From the NCBI RefSeq assembly GCF_016892765.1, contig NZ_JAFEMD010000006.1, forward strand, positions 1 through 64,000: DNA of 64,000 nt, given 5' to 3'. How positions within the stretch are numbered: position 1 is the first letter of the stretch; each line of letters opens with the position of its first letter. A program made the translations under genes and the position numbers. This DNA is from Microvirga arvi (GTDB lineage Bacteria > Pseudomonadota > Alphaproteobacteria > Rhizobiales > Beijerinckiaceae). Below the pieces are notes generated by a model. The model had not been told where the DNA came from. It worked only from the letters and a program-made list of their open reading frames with translations, and did no database searches. Shown in pieces: positions 27,763 through 36,792 of this stretch.

Positions 27763-27795
27763 CGAAAAAGAAAGCGCCGCCCCAGCAGGGGCGGC
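27763..27795 (-). terminator. Terminator-like hairpin in the argD leader (possible attenuator)
   Basis: On the minus strand a perfect 8-bp GC stem (GCCGCCCC/GGGGCGGC, 4-nt loop) is followed by GCTTTCTTTTTC. It has the form of an intrinsic terminator yet lies between a good promoter and argD, 42 bp before the start codon. No minus-strand gene upstream needs terminating, since gcrA is divergent. Read-through must therefore be partial or regulated. No leader peptide rich in Arg codons was seen. Confidence 0.65.
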
Positions 27796-27805
27796 ACGGC
27801 TGGGG

Positions 27806-27833
27806 ATTCTAACGAGGACCGGGAACCTGTCAA
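27806..27833 (-). promoter_or_regulatory. Sigma-70 promoter of the argD-argF-hslO operon
   Basis: TTGACA at 27833-27828, a 16-bp spacer and TAGAAT at 27811-27806 on the minus strand. The start would be near 27799, immediately before the terminator-like hairpin, giving a leader of about 80 nt. Confidence 0.75.
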
Positions 27834-28094
27834 TTCAAGAGAAATGAACTGACTCATCACAAGGAATTTTTGACCTTGGGTGAGTTCCTTGGGGAAAACG
27901 ACAGGCCCTGTACAGGGACTCTTGCGCCGGAGTCCACCCATCCTGTAACTTCGGGTTAGTCGAGTACGGCATTCGTGCGGCGGCATTCACCCTCAGGAGC
28001 GACCCTCGCAACGCGGTCGGACACAAAAAATCTGTCCGCGAGGCATCCGGGATTCTGACGTTTGAAGGCCGCCTCCGATGGAGGCAAAGCGAAA

Positions 28095-28634
28095 ATGATA
28101 GATGCGGGCGCAACTTGGACGGACGAGCGGGTCGAGCTTTTGAAGAAGCTCTGGACCGATGGTTTGAGCGCGAGCCAGATCGCCGCCGAGCTTGGCAATG
28201 TGACCCGCAACGCGGTCATCGGGAAGGTTCACCGTCTGGGCCTCTCGGGTCGCGCCAAGGATGCGAAGCCGAACGGCTCCGCCGCCGCGGCCCGCCCCCG
28301 CAAGGCCACCCGTGCGCCGAGCGCACCGGCTCCCATTCCGCCCCAGCCGCACAACAATAACGTGGTGATCGCCCCGATCTCCCTGCAGCCCGTCACGCAG
28401 GAACCCGCGGTCTTCGTGGAAGAGGACATGGCCGTTCCCGTGTCAGAGCGCGTGACCATCATGGATCTGCGCGAGTCCATGTGCCGCTGGCCCATGGGAG
28501 ATCCGACCAAGCCGGAATTCCGCTTCTGCGGCGCCCGCTCCATCACGGGCCTGCCCTATTGCACCCACCACGCCCGCATCGCCTACCAGCCGGTGGCCGA
28601 CCGCAAGCGTGATCGGAAACTGGCCCGGGCTTAA
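28095..28634 (+). CDS. gcrA: Cell-cycle regulator GcrA
   Basis: A 179-aa protein. The ATG at 28095 (GGAGG upstream) starts shortly before the conserved TWTDERVELLKKLWTDGLSA and SQIAAELGNVTRNAVIGKVH, the GcrA DNA-binding segment. A Pro/Ala linker leads to the C-terminal CRWPMGDPTKPEFRFCGA with CTHHARIAY, which contacts sigma-70. GcrA is a coactivator at promoters carrying CcrM-methylated GANTC sites. The longer frame from 28062 is not needed. Confidence 0.97.
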   Translation: MIDAGATWTDERVELLKKLWTDGLSASQIAAELGNVTRNAVIGKVHRLGLSGRAKDAKPNGSAAAARPRKATRAPSAPAPIPPQPHNNNVVIAPISLQPVTQEPAVFVEEDMAVPVSERVTIMDLRESMCRWPMGDPTKPEFRFCGARSITGLPYCTHHARIAYQPVADRKRDRKLARA

Positions 28635-28652
28635 ATTCAGCAAATCCTCGAG

Positions 28653-28687
28653 AAAGCCGCGCTGAGAATGATCAGCGCGGCTTTTTT
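28653..28687. terminator. Terminator between convergent gcrA and phoB
   Basis: An 11-bp perfect stem (AGCCGCGCTGA with TCAGCGCGGCT) around a GAATGA loop, followed on the plus strand by six T. On the minus strand only a short T run follows, so it should work best for gcrA and more weakly for phoB. Confidence 0.9.
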
Positions 28688-28708
28688 ATGGATGTGTGTA
28701 TTCGTGTC

Positions 28709-29428
28709 TCAGGCGTCCATCGCCTGCTCCTCGCGGGCGAAGTTCTCGTCGAAGGAGTAGCCTGCGCCTCGTACCGTGCGGATGGGGTCGGGCCTGCGCG
28801 GCAGGCTGATCGCCTTGCGCAGGCGGCCCACATGCACGTCCACCGTCCGCTCGTCGATATAGACATCGTGGCCCCAGACGGCATTGAGCAGGTGCTCGCG
28901 GGAAAAGACGCGGCCTGGGCTCTGCATCAGGAACTCCAGGAGGCGGAACTCCGTCGGGCCCAGATGCAGCTCCTGGCCGGAGCGGCGCACGCGATGGGTT
29001 TCCCGGTCAAGTTCGATATCGCCGGCCCGCAGGAGGGTTGCGATATGGGCAGGCTTCACCCGACGCAGGAGCGCGCGCACCCGGGCCAGCAGCTCCGGCA
29101 CCGAGAAGGGCTTGACGATGTAGTCGTCGGCCCCGGTGGAGAGGCCGCGAATGCGGTCGCCCTCCTCGCCCCGCGCCGTGAGCATGATCACCGGAAGGCG
29201 CTCGGTTTCCGTTCGGGCGCGGATGCGCCGGCACAGCTCGATCCCGGAGAGGCCGGGCAGCATCCAGTCGAGCAGCACGATGTCGGGCACCTGCTCGCGC
29301 AGGCGGATCTCCGCCTCGTCGCCACGGGACACGCTGTCCACCTCGTAGCCCTCGGACTCGAGGTTGTAGCGCAGAAGGAGCATCAAGGGCTCCTCATCCT
29401 CCACGATCAGAACGCGAGGCCCCATCAT
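28709..29428 (-). CDS. phoB: Phosphate regulon response regulator PhoB
   Basis: A 239-aa OmpR-class regulator: receiver with EDEE, Asp in LLDWMLPGLSG, VIMLTARG and VKPF, then a winged-helix domain (GPTEFRLLEFLM, RTVDVHVGRLRKAI, RTVRGAGYSF). When phosphorylated by PhoR it binds Pho boxes such as the one before pstS. It is the last gene of the operon, overlapping the phoU stop. Confidence 0.95.
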   Translation of the reverse strand: MMGPRVLIVEDEEPLMLLLRYNLESEGYEVDSVSRGDEAEIRLREQVPDIVLLDWMLPGLSGIELCRRIRARTETERLPVIMLTARGEEGDRIRGLSTGADDYIVKPFSVPELLARVRALLRRVKPAHIATLLRAGDIELDRETHRVRRSGQELHLGPTEFRLLEFLMQSPGRVFSREHLLNAVWGHDVYIDERTVDVHVGRLRKAISLPRRPDPIRTVRGAGYSFDENFAREEQAMDA

Positions 29429-30141
29429 CAGTCTCCCGCCTCGACCGTCGTGTCGATGGAACGGTCGTTCTTCGGCCGGTCGATGGCGAGCGTCTCGCCC
29501 GTGACGAGATAATGGACCGTCTCGGCAATGTTCGTGGTGTGGTCACCGATGCGCTCGATGTTCTTGGCGCAGAAGAGAAGATGGGTGCAGAACGAGATGT
29601 TGCGCGGGTCTTCCATCATGTAGGTGAGAAGCTCGCGGAACAGGGAGGTATAGAGGGCGTCGATGGCCCCATCGCGCTTCCAGACGTCGACGGCTTTTTC
29701 CGTATCCTTCTGCGCATAGGCATCGAGCACGTCCTTGAGCTGCCCCAGGACCAGATCGTTCATATGCCGGAGACCGACGACAATCTTGTGCGGCTGGAAC
29801 TCGCCGCCGATGGCGAGCGCCCGCTTGGCGATGTTCTTCGCCAGATCGCCGATGCGCTCCACATCGCCGGCGATGCGGATGGCCGAGATGGTCTCGCGCA
29901 GGTCGACCGCCAGGGGCTGTCGGCGGGCGATGGTGAGAATGGCGCTCTCCTCCACCTCGCGGTGCAGGACGTCGAGGCGGGGATCCGAGGCGATCACCGT
30001 CTGGGCCAGCGGCTTGTCGTGGCGTGCGAGCGCGAAGACGGAATCGACCAGCATCTTCTCGGCGATGCCGCCCATCTCGGCGATGCGCTGCCGGAGCCCC
30101 TGGAGATCGGTGTCGTAGGAGCGGACGATATGCTCTGACAT
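29428..30141 (-). CDS. phoU: Phosphate signalling protein PhoU
   Basis: A 237-aa all-helical protein with two PhoU repeats, including the metal-binding type motifs ERIGDLAKNIAKR and ERIGDHTTNIAE. PhoU links PstSCAB activity to PhoR, keeping it in phosphatase mode when phosphate is plentiful. Encoded between pstB and phoB. Confidence 0.95.
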   Translation of the reverse strand: MSEHIVRSYDTDLQGLRQRIAEMGGIAEKMLVDSVFALARHDKPLAQTVIASDPRLDVLHREVEESAILTIARRQPLAVDLRETISAIRIAGDVERIGDLAKNIAKRALAIGGEFQPHKIVVGLRHMNDLVLGQLKDVLDAYAQKDTEKAVDVWKRDGAIDALYTSLFRELLTYMMEDPRNISFCTHLLFCAKNIERIGDHTTNIAETVHYLVTGETLAIDRPKNDRSIDTTVEAGD

Positions 30142-30166
30142 GAAGGTTCTCCTTGAGCCGTTTCGA

Positions 30167-30985
30167 TCAGCCGAAGCGGCCCGTGATGTAGTCCTGCGTC
30201 TGTTTCTTGCTTGGATTCATGAACATCTTCGTCGTCGGCCCGAACTCCACGACCTCGCCTAGATACATGAAGGCGGTGAACTGCGAGATGCGGGCCGCCT
30301 GCTGCATGTTGTGCGTGACGATCACGATGGTGAACTCGGAACGAAGCTGCTCGATCAGTTCCTCGATCTTGCCCGTGGAGATCGGATCGAGCGCCGAGGT
30401 CGGCTCGTCGAGGAGGATCACTTCGGGCTTCTGCGCGATGGTGCGGGCGATGCACAAGCGCTGCTGCTGGCCGCCGGACAGGCTCATGCCGGACTGACGC
30501 AGCTTGTCCTTCGCTTCGTCCCACAGGGCCGCCTTGCGCAGGGCCTCCTCGACGCGTCCGTCGAGTTCGGATTTCGGCAGCCTCTCATAGAGCTTGATGC
30601 CGAAGGCGATGTTGTCGTAGATCGACATGGGGAACGGCGTCGGCTTCTGGAACACCATGCCGACGCGGGCGCGCAGCTCGTTCACGTCGATCGACGGCGA
30701 CAGGACGTTCTGGCCGTCGAGCAGGATCTCGCCGTCGGCGCGCTGCTCGGGGTATAGGCTGTAGATGCGGTTGAAGGTGCGCAGCAGGGTCGACTTCCCG
30801 CAGCCTGACGGCCCGATGAGGGCTGTCACCTGCCGGTCGTAGAAGTCGAGGGAAATATCCTTCAGGCTGCGGAAATCGCCGTAGTGGAAATTGAGATTGC
30901 GGACGGCGATGCGAACCGGCACATCGGCGCTGGCGGCGGCATTCTTTCCGACGGCGCTGCTTGCGGAGAAGGCAATCGTGCTCAT
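30167..30985 (-). CDS. pstB: Phosphate ABC transporter ATPase PstB
   Basis: A 272-aa ABC ATPase with Walker [10 protein letters not shown], signature [13 protein letters not shown], Walker [14 protein letters not shown] and the His switch in [12 protein letters not shown]. It powers high-affinity phosphate import with PstA and PstC. Its ATG overlaps the pstA stop (ATGA). Confidence 0.97.
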   Translation of the reverse strand: MSTIAFSASSAVGKNAAASADVPVRIAVRNLNFHYGDFRSLKDISLDFYDRQVTALIGPSGCGKSTLLRTFNRIYSLYPEQRADGEILLDGQNVLSPSIDVNELRARVGMVFQKPTPFPMSIYDNIAFGIKLYERLPKSELDGRVEEALRKAALWDEAKDKLRQSGMSLSGGQQQRLCIARTIAQKPEVILLDEPTSALDPISTGKIEELIEQLRSEFTIVIVTHNMQQAARISQFTAFMYLGEVVEFGPTTKMFMNPSKKQTQDYITGRFG

Positions 30986-31884
30986 CGGACTTTATCCTTC
31001 CTCAGGAGCAGGCGCGCCACGACCGACAGCGCCAGGATCGACAGGGTGATGACGAGGGCGCCGGCCCAGGCGAGCTCGCGCCAGTTCTGATAGGGTGAGA
31101 GCGCGTACTGGTAGATCATGACGGGCAGGTTCGCGACGCCGCCCATGAGATCGGGGCGGAACCAGAAATTGTTGTTGAGTGCCGTGAAGAGCAGAGGCGC
31201 GGTCTCACCGGCGATGCGGGCGGTGGCCAGCAGCACGCCGGTCACCATGCCGGCACGGGCGGAGCGCCAGGAGATCTTTCTGATCACGGTGGACATGGGG
31301 GCGCCGAGAGCGGCCCCTGCCTCACGCAGGGAGCCCGGCACGATGCGCAGCATGTCCTCGGTGGTGCGCACGATCACAGGCACCGCGATGATCGCCAGGG
31401 CCACGCCGCCTGCCCATCCCGAATAGCCCCCCATCGGCTGCACCATCAGCGTGTAGACGAACAGGCCGATCAGGATGGAAGGAGCCGCGAGCAGGATGTC
31501 GTTCACGAAGCGGATGAGTTCGGCGAGCTTGGAGTCCTTGCCGTATTCGGCGAGGTAGGTCCCCGCGAGAACGCCGATAGGAGTCGCCACCACGATCCCG
31601 AGCGCCGTCAGGATCAGGCTTCCGACGATGGCATTGGCAATGCCCCCGCCCTTCGTCATGGGGCCTGGCGTCGTGTTGACGAAGATCTCAGGCCTCATGG
31701 CGCTGATGCCCTCATAGAGAAGCATCAGCAGGATCCATCCGAGAACGAAGGCGCCGAGGGCGGTGAACAGGACGCAGATGGCCTTGAGAGCCCAATCCGC
31801 CAGGTAGCGGCCGCGGCGCACGCGTCCCCAGGCATCAGGCTGAATCATTTCCGTCCGAGGCATTCCGTTCATCCGGTTCATCAT
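30982..31884 (-). CDS. pstA: Phosphate ABC transporter permease PstA
   Basis: A 300-aa inner-membrane permease with about six helices and the coupling-loop motif [27 protein letters not shown] precedes the first of two adjacent ATGs, 7 nt after pstC. Confidence 0.95.
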   Translation of the reverse strand: MMNRMNGMPRTEMIQPDAWGRVRRGRYLADWALKAICVLFTALGAFVLGWILLMLLYEGISAMRPEIFVNTTPGPMTKGGGIANAIVGSLILTALGIVVATPIGVLAGTYLAEYGKDSKLAELIRFVNDILLAAPSILIGLFVYTLMVQPMGGYSGWAGGVALAIIAVPVIVRTTEDMLRIVPGSLREAGAALGAPMSTVIRKISWRSARAGMVTGVLLATARIAGETAPLLFTALNNNFWFRPDLMGGVANLPVMIYQYALSPYQNWRELAWAGALVITLSILALSVVARLLLRKDKVR

Positions 31885-31891
31885 GGCCTCC

Positions 31892-32881
31892 TCAAGCCGT
31901 CTTCACCCGTGCCACCAGCAGACGTGCCAGGACGAGAACCGTGAACGTAACCAGGAACAGGATGCAGCCCAGCGCCATCAGCGCATTGAGCTGGAGACCG
32001 ATGGCCTCGTTGAATTCGTTGGCGATGCGCGACGCGATGGTGGAGCCTGGATCGAACAGCGAGGCCGAGAGCCTGTTGGCATTGCCGATCACGAAGGTCA
32101 CCGCCATCGTCTCTCCCAATGCGCGTCCGAGGCCCAGCATGATCGCCCCGATGATGCTGACGCCAACCTGCGGCAGAAGAACATGGCGCACCACCTCCCA
32201 GGTGGTGCAGCCGATGCCGTAGGCGCTCTCGCGCATCACGGGCGGTATCTGATCGAGAATGTCGCGGGCGATCGAGGCGATGAAGGGAATGATCATGATC
32301 GACAGGATGATCCCTGCTGTCAGAACGCCGACCCCCGAGGGAGTGCGGGCATAGAGGATCGAGCCGACTAGAGGCAAGCCCTCCACGAGACTCGACACGG
32401 GGATCTGGATGAAGCGCGCGAAGAGAGGCGCGAAAACGAACAAGCCCCACATGCCGTAGATGATGCTGGGCACTGCGGCGAGGAGCTCGATGGTGGTCGC
32501 CACAGGCCGCTTGAGCCAAGGCGGGCAGAGCTGTGTGAGGAAGACCGCGATCCCCAGGGAGATCGGCACACCGATCACGAGGGCGATCAGAGCCGTGGTG
32601 AGGGTGCCGACGATCGCGACCCAGGCCCCGTATTGATCGCGCTGCACGTCCCAGACGCTGGACGTGATGAAGCCGAGCCCGAACTCGCGGAAGGCCGGCC
32701 ACCCGCCGTAGATCATGGAGCCGATGATGCCCAGGAGCACGATCAGCACGATCAGCGCCGAACCGAGGCTCGCGAGGCGGAAGGCATCATCGAAGGACAG
32801 GAAGGAGGACCGGCGAGACGGCTTATCCGCGCTCGTGACGAGTGCTTTCTGAGACAGGGCCACCATTCGCCGGTTCTCCAA
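31892..32881 (-). CDS. pstC: Phosphate ABC transporter permease PstC
   Basis: A 329-aa permease with about six helices, the PstC-type PSIIYGMWGLFVFAP segment and the coupling loop RDILDQIPPVMRESAYGIG. The N-terminal Ser/Arg-rich stretch is cytoplasmic. It sits 8 nt downstream of pstS. Confidence 0.95.
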   Translation of the reverse strand: MENRRMVALSQKALVTSADKPSRRSSFLSFDDAFRLASLGSALIVLIVLLGIIGSMIYGGWPAFREFGLGFITSSVWDVQRDQYGAWVAIVGTLTTALIALVIGVPISLGIAVFLTQLCPPWLKRPVATTIELLAAVPSIIYGMWGLFVFAPLFARFIQIPVSSLVEGLPLVGSILYARTPSGVGVLTAGIILSIMIIPFIASIARDILDQIPPVMRESAYGIGCTTWEVVRHVLLPQVGVSIIGAIMLGLGRALGETMAVTFVIGNANRLSASLFDPGSTIASRIANEFNEAIGLQLNALMALGCILFLVTFTVLVLARLLVARVKTA

Positions 32882-32889
32882 TCAGATTA

Positions 32890-33939
32890 TCAGGACGGCT
32901 GCTTGAGCAGCGGCTGACCCGACTTGTCCTTCAGTTCGCTCTGCCAAGTGGCGCGGACGAGGTCCTTCACCGGGGTGGGAAGCGGCACATAATCGAGGTC
33001 GATGGCCATCTGGTCGCCCTTCGTGAAGACCCAGTTGAAGAACTTCAGCGCCTCGGCCACCTGCTCCGGCTTCTCGGGCGCTCTGGGAACGAGGATAAAG
33101 GTCGGAGCCGTGATCGGCCATGCCTCGTCGCCGGGCTGGTGGGTGAGCGAGATGCCGAAGCCGGGAACCGCCTTCCAGTCGGCATTGGCGGCAGCGGCCT
33201 GGAACGTCTTAGCCTCGGGCGCGACGTACTTGCCGCTCTTGTTCTGAAGCTGGGCGACCGGAATGCTGTTCTGCTTGGCGTAGGCATATTCCACATAGCC
33301 GATCGCGTTCGGCACCTGCTGGACGAGCGCCGCGACGCCCTCGTTGCCCTTGCCACCCTGCCCGACAGGCCATTGCACCGAGGAGCCCGTTCCGGGGCCG
33401 CTCTTCCAGGTCTCGGAGACCTGGGACAGGTAGGTGGTGAATACGTTCGTGGTGCCTGATCCATCGGAGCGGTAGACCGGGGTGATCGTCGCATTGGGGA
33501 GCGTCACGCCCTGGTTGATCTGGGCGATCCTGGCATCGTTCCACTTGGCGATCTTGCCGTTGAAGATGTCGGCAAGCACCTCGCCCGTCAGCTTGAGCTG
33601 GCCGGTGGGAACACCCTGGATGTTGTAGACCGGAACGACGCCGCCCATAACCACCGGGAACTGGACGAGGCCGTCCTTCTGCAGCTCCTCCGCCTTCAGG
33701 GGCGCATCGGTCGCGCCGAAATCGACGGTCTTCGCGCGGATCTGGCGAATGCCGCCGCTGGAGCCGATCGACTGATAGTTCAGGCGGTTGCCCGTCTCCT
33801 GATTGTAGACCTCGGCCCAGCGGGCATAGACCGGGAACGGGAAGGTCGCTCCGGCTCCGGTAATCTCGGCGGCGGTCACGGCCAGCGAGCACGAAGCGAG
33901 AGCGAGGCCGGCTGCGACGGAAAAATGCGAAATTTTCAC
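32890..33939 (-). CDS. pstS: Phosphate-binding periplasmic protein PstS
   Basis: A 349-aa protein. The GTG at 33939 has AGGAGACG 5-12 nt upstream and yields a Sec signal peptide cut near SLAVTAA-EITGAG. The mature start ITGAGATFPFPVYARW, the SIGSSGGIRQI loop, GATDAPL and RSDGSGTTNVFT form the phosphate-binding site of the family. A Pho box lies 105 bp upstream, so expression should rise in phosphate limitation. Confidence 0.97.
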   Translation of the reverse strand: MKISHFSVAAGLALASCSLAVTAAEITGAGATFPFPVYARWAEVYNQETGNRLNYQSIGSSGGIRQIRAKTVDFGATDAPLKAEELQKDGLVQFPVVMGGVVPVYNIQGVPTGQLKLTGEVLADIFNGKIAKWNDARIAQINQGVTLPNATITPVYRSDGSGTTNVFTTYLSQVSETWKSGPGTGSSVQWPVGQGGKGNEGVAALVQQVPNAIGYVEYAYAKQNSIPVAQLQNKSGKYVAPEAKTFQAAAANADWKAVPGFGISLTHQPGDEAWPITAPTFILVPRAPEKPEQVAEALKFFNWVFTKGDQMAIDLDYVPLPTPVKDLVRATWQSELKDKSGQPLLKQPS

Positions 33940-34044
33940 GAGACGTCTCCTGTTCATCCACACGCAGCAGGCCGTTCGTGACGATAGGCCCGTGCTGCTC
34001 GTGAGGGGACTAAGTTCTCTCGATGTCTCGTCTACGACGGTTGA

Positions 34045-34062
34045 ATGACAGTTCAATGACAG
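34045..34062 (-). promoter_or_regulatory. Pho box upstream of pstS
   Basis: The minus strand reads CTGTCAT-TGAA-CTGTCAT, two perfect 7-bp PhoB half-sites 11 bp apart, followed in the same phase by a weaker CCGTCGT. PhoB binds such direct repeats in place of a -35 element. The location between phoR and pstS suggests pstSCAB-phoU-phoB is induced separately from phoR. Confidence 0.92.
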
Positions 34063-34109
34063 TAGCCGCGTGCGGGTTGCACGGGCTTCGTCGTGCCACC
34101 GGCAACCGC

Positions 34110-35405
34110 TCAGCTCGAAACCGCCGGCAGCGTCACCGTGAACCGGGCCCCCTGCCCCAGTTCGCTCACGATGTCGAAATGGCCCCGGTGCCGGTTGGCG
34201 ATGTGCTTGACGATGGCAAGCCCCAGCCCCGTTCCGCCCTTGTCGCGGCTCTGCGCGACATCGGCGCGGTAGAACCTCTCGGTCAGGCGCGGCAGGTGCT
34301 CGGGCGCGATCCCCGGTCCGTAATCCTGGACAGTGAAGGCGACGTGAGGACCCTGCGCGCCGTGTGAGGCACCGATAGGAGCGACCTCCACATCGACCCG
34401 CCCGCCGCTCTCGCCATACTTCACCGCATTCTCGATCAGGTTCTCGGCCACGCGCAGAAGCTCGTCGCGGTCACCGCGCACGAGGATCGGCTGCTCAGGC
34501 AGCTTGGCCTGGATGACGACGCCCTTCTCCCGTGCAAGAGGCGACAGGGTTTCCACCATGTGGGACGCAAGGGAGACGAGATCGACGGTCTGGGTCGGGG
34601 AGAGGTGGGCTCGCATCTCGATGCGCGACAGGGACAGGAGATCGTCGATCAGGCGCTTCATGCGCTGGGCTTGACCTTTCATGATGTCGAGAAACCGCTC
34701 CCGGGCCTTGGCATCGTCCCGGGCCGGTCCCTGCAGGGTCTCGATAAAGCCCAGGACAGAAGCCAGCGGGGTGCGCAACTCGTGACTCGCATTGGCGACG
34801 AAATCGGCGCGCATGGCCTCGAGCCGCCGGGCCGAGGTGAGATCGCGGAAGAACAGCACGACTCCGGCCTGGACCCCCATGCCGGGATCACCCTGCAGAG
34901 GGCCGATATGCACCTCGAAGGTTCGCTCGGTCGGGACCCGCTCCGAGTATTCCACCTTCAAAGGATCGCCCTTGCGCAGAACCTCCTGGATGCCGTCGAG
35001 CACATCGGGGCTGCGGAGCGCGAAGGACAGGGGGTGCCCTGTCTTCAACCCACCCAGGAGACCGTAGGCGGCCTTGTTGGCCTCGATGACCACCGCCCGC
35101 TGGTCCACCAGAATGACCGGATCGGGGATCTGGGTCAGGACGGCCTCGGCGATGCTGGAGCGCTGAGGGTTGCTCGGTTGCGGACGCCCCCCGACCCCGA
35201 GGCTACGCTTCGGCCCGGCGACGAGAAGGCCGGCAAGAATGGCGATGGCGGCCCAGAGCAGAAGCCAGATATCCCCATGGCCCCGCACCAGCGCGACGAT
35301 CGCCATGACGAAGGAGGCCGCAACCGCTGCCCGAAGGGCCACATCACGGAGAGGCGTGACACCCTGTGGGTTGGCTTCCGGCGTGGGATCGTCGGGATCG
35401 GGCAT
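34110..35405 (-). CDS. phoR: Phosphate regulon sensor histidine kinase PhoR
   Basis: A 431-aa kinase: two N-terminal membrane helices (about 25-65), a PAS domain (QIPDPVILVDQRAVVIEAN), HisKA with NASHELRTPL, and HATPase_c with NLIENAVKYG, DYGPGI and GTGLGLAIVKH. There is almost no periplasmic loop, consistent with sensing through PstSCAB-PhoU. Confidence 0.92.
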   Translation of the reverse strand: MPDPDDPTPEANPQGVTPLRDVALRAAVAASFVMAIVALVRGHGDIWLLLWAAIAILAGLLVAGPKRSLGVGGRPQPSNPQRSSIAEAVLTQIPDPVILVDQRAVVIEANKAAYGLLGGLKTGHPLSFALRSPDVLDGIQEVLRKGDPLKVEYSERVPTERTFEVHIGPLQGDPGMGVQAGVVLFFRDLTSARRLEAMRADFVANASHELRTPLASVLGFIETLQGPARDDAKARERFLDIMKGQAQRMKRLIDDLLSLSRIEMRAHLSPTQTVDLVSLASHMVETLSPLAREKGVVIQAKLPEQPILVRGDRDELLRVAENLIENAVKYGESGGRVDVEVAPIGASHGAQGPHVAFTVQDYGPGIAPEHLPRLTERFYRADVAQSRDKGGTGLGLAIVKHIANRHRGHFDIVSELGQGARFTVTLPAVSS

Positions 35406-35462
35406 GGAACGGCAAGTCTCGGAGGCGTTGCCCGCACTCTTTAAGGCAGGTCCCGGCAGGTG

Positions 35463-36527
35463 TCACCTCCGGCCAAGCTCCACCTCGGCCGCGACCTCGC
35501 CGTCGTCAGTATCGAACGAGAGCCGGGAGGAGCGGATGCGGTTGCGGATCTCGTAAGCCCCGAGCAGCGCAAGGGCGAACACGAACGGCACGAGGTAGTA
35601 GCACAGGCGGTAGAGGAGCAGCGCGCCCAGAACAGGCTCTCGAGGATAGCTCGAGAGAGCCAGAAGAATGGTTGCCTCGAAGACGCCCAAGCCACCCGGC
35701 GCATGGCTCGCCACACCCAGCATGACGGCGAAGATGTAGACAGCCACGAAGGTTTCGAAGCTGAGACCATGCCCGCCCGGCAGCAGCACGAAGAGAACGC
35801 CTGCGCCTGCACAGACATCGCCTGCTCCGATCAGGATCTGCGCCAGGGACAAGCGGAATCCGGGCAGCTCCAGCTTCCAGCCCTGGATTTTGACGGAGCG
35901 GCGCTTGAGCGAAACCCAAACCATGTAGGCGATGACGAAGGCGACCGCGCCGAGCCCCACGAGCTGGTTCATCCAGATATGGGTGTAGACGAGGCTCGCC
36001 AGCTCGTCGGCCTTGCTTATCAGGCTCCAGGCCAGCACGAGCGCCATGCCAAGCCAGAAGGTGATCCCGGCGATCACGGTAAGGCTCGCCACCCGGCCTG
36101 GCTTCACGCCCTTGGGCGAATAGATCCAATAGCGGACTGTTCCTGCCGTGAGCAGCGGAAATCCGAGGGTGAAGCTCACCGCATAGCTGGTGAAGGATGC
36201 CAGAGCCGTGGTGCGGTAGGGGATCTGCAGCTTGAGCTGGCGCAGAGCGATAGCATCGTAGCAGGTCAGCAGGCTGTAGCTGATGGCGGTGAACAGCACC
36301 GCGAGACCGATCTGGCGCAGGCTTGATGCCGTGAAGGCGGATTTCAGCTCATTGACATCGATTTCGGACACGATGTGCCAGAGAACGACGAGAGAAGCAC
36401 CGAACAGCAGGATGCTGGCAGCCATTCCGATCCAGGCGAAACGGCGGGAGCGGCGCTCCTTCGGATGAAGGGCCTCGGCAGATGACATCTCCGGTGGGGA
36501 CACCGGGCGGGAGCTCATATCGTTCAT
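35463..36527 (-). CDS. MprF/UPF0104-type integral membrane protein without a synthase domain
   Basis: About 354 aa with about eight membrane helices. Motifs typical of the lysylphosphatidylglycerol synthase transmembrane (flippase-like) region are visible: TCYDAIALRQL, SFTSYAVSFTLGFPLLTAGTVRY and MLGVASHAPGGLGVFEATIL. Full MprF adds a cytoplasmic aminoacyl-transfer domain, absent here, so it may move or house a lipid but not aminoacylate it. Start is uncertain (36527 or 36518). It lies 57 bp from phoR and may be co-regulated. Confidence 0.8.
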   Translation of the reverse strand: MNDMSSRPVSPPEMSSAEALHPKERRSRRFAWIGMAASILLFGASLVVLWHIVSEIDVNELKSAFTASSLRQIGLAVLFTAISYSLLTCYDAIALRQLKLQIPYRTTALASFTSYAVSFTLGFPLLTAGTVRYWIYSPKGVKPGRVASLTVIAGITFWLGMALVLAWSLISKADELASLVYTHIWMNQLVGLGAVAFVIAYMVWVSLKRRSVKIQGWKLELPGFRLSLAQILIGAGDVCAGAGVLFVLLPGGHGLSFETFVAVYIFAVMLGVASHAPGGLGVFEATILLALSSYPREPVLGALLLYRLCYYLVPFVFALALLGAYEIRNRIRSSRLSFDTDDGEVAAEVELGRR

Positions 36528-36792
36528 GAAAACTGTCAATCAGCCTCAGCGTGGGAGAGATCGCATCGTGGTTGCGCCGGCTGCCCTGCATCTATGCGCT
36601 GGCGGGAAGAACCGCCAGACATGAGGCGGCCTTTTAATGGTTTCGCAGGGCCGACGCTACTCTTTCGCCCCGGGAAAATGCAGCCGGAGACGGATGTGGG
36701 TTGTCAGCCTCGAAAAAGGCCTACAACAATGCTTGCCTGATCGAAGGTGACTTGTGAGAGACGTGGCCGCAGGGTGGCCCTGGGAGTTCTGA

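Noticed and set aside
36601..36635. Overlapping hairpins GGCGG/CCGCC and CCGCC/GGCGG followed by CTTTTAAT, possible attenuator before the HWE kinase
   Set aside because: Stems are only 5 bp, no promoter could be placed upstream and the distance to the gene is about 160 bp; support is too weak.
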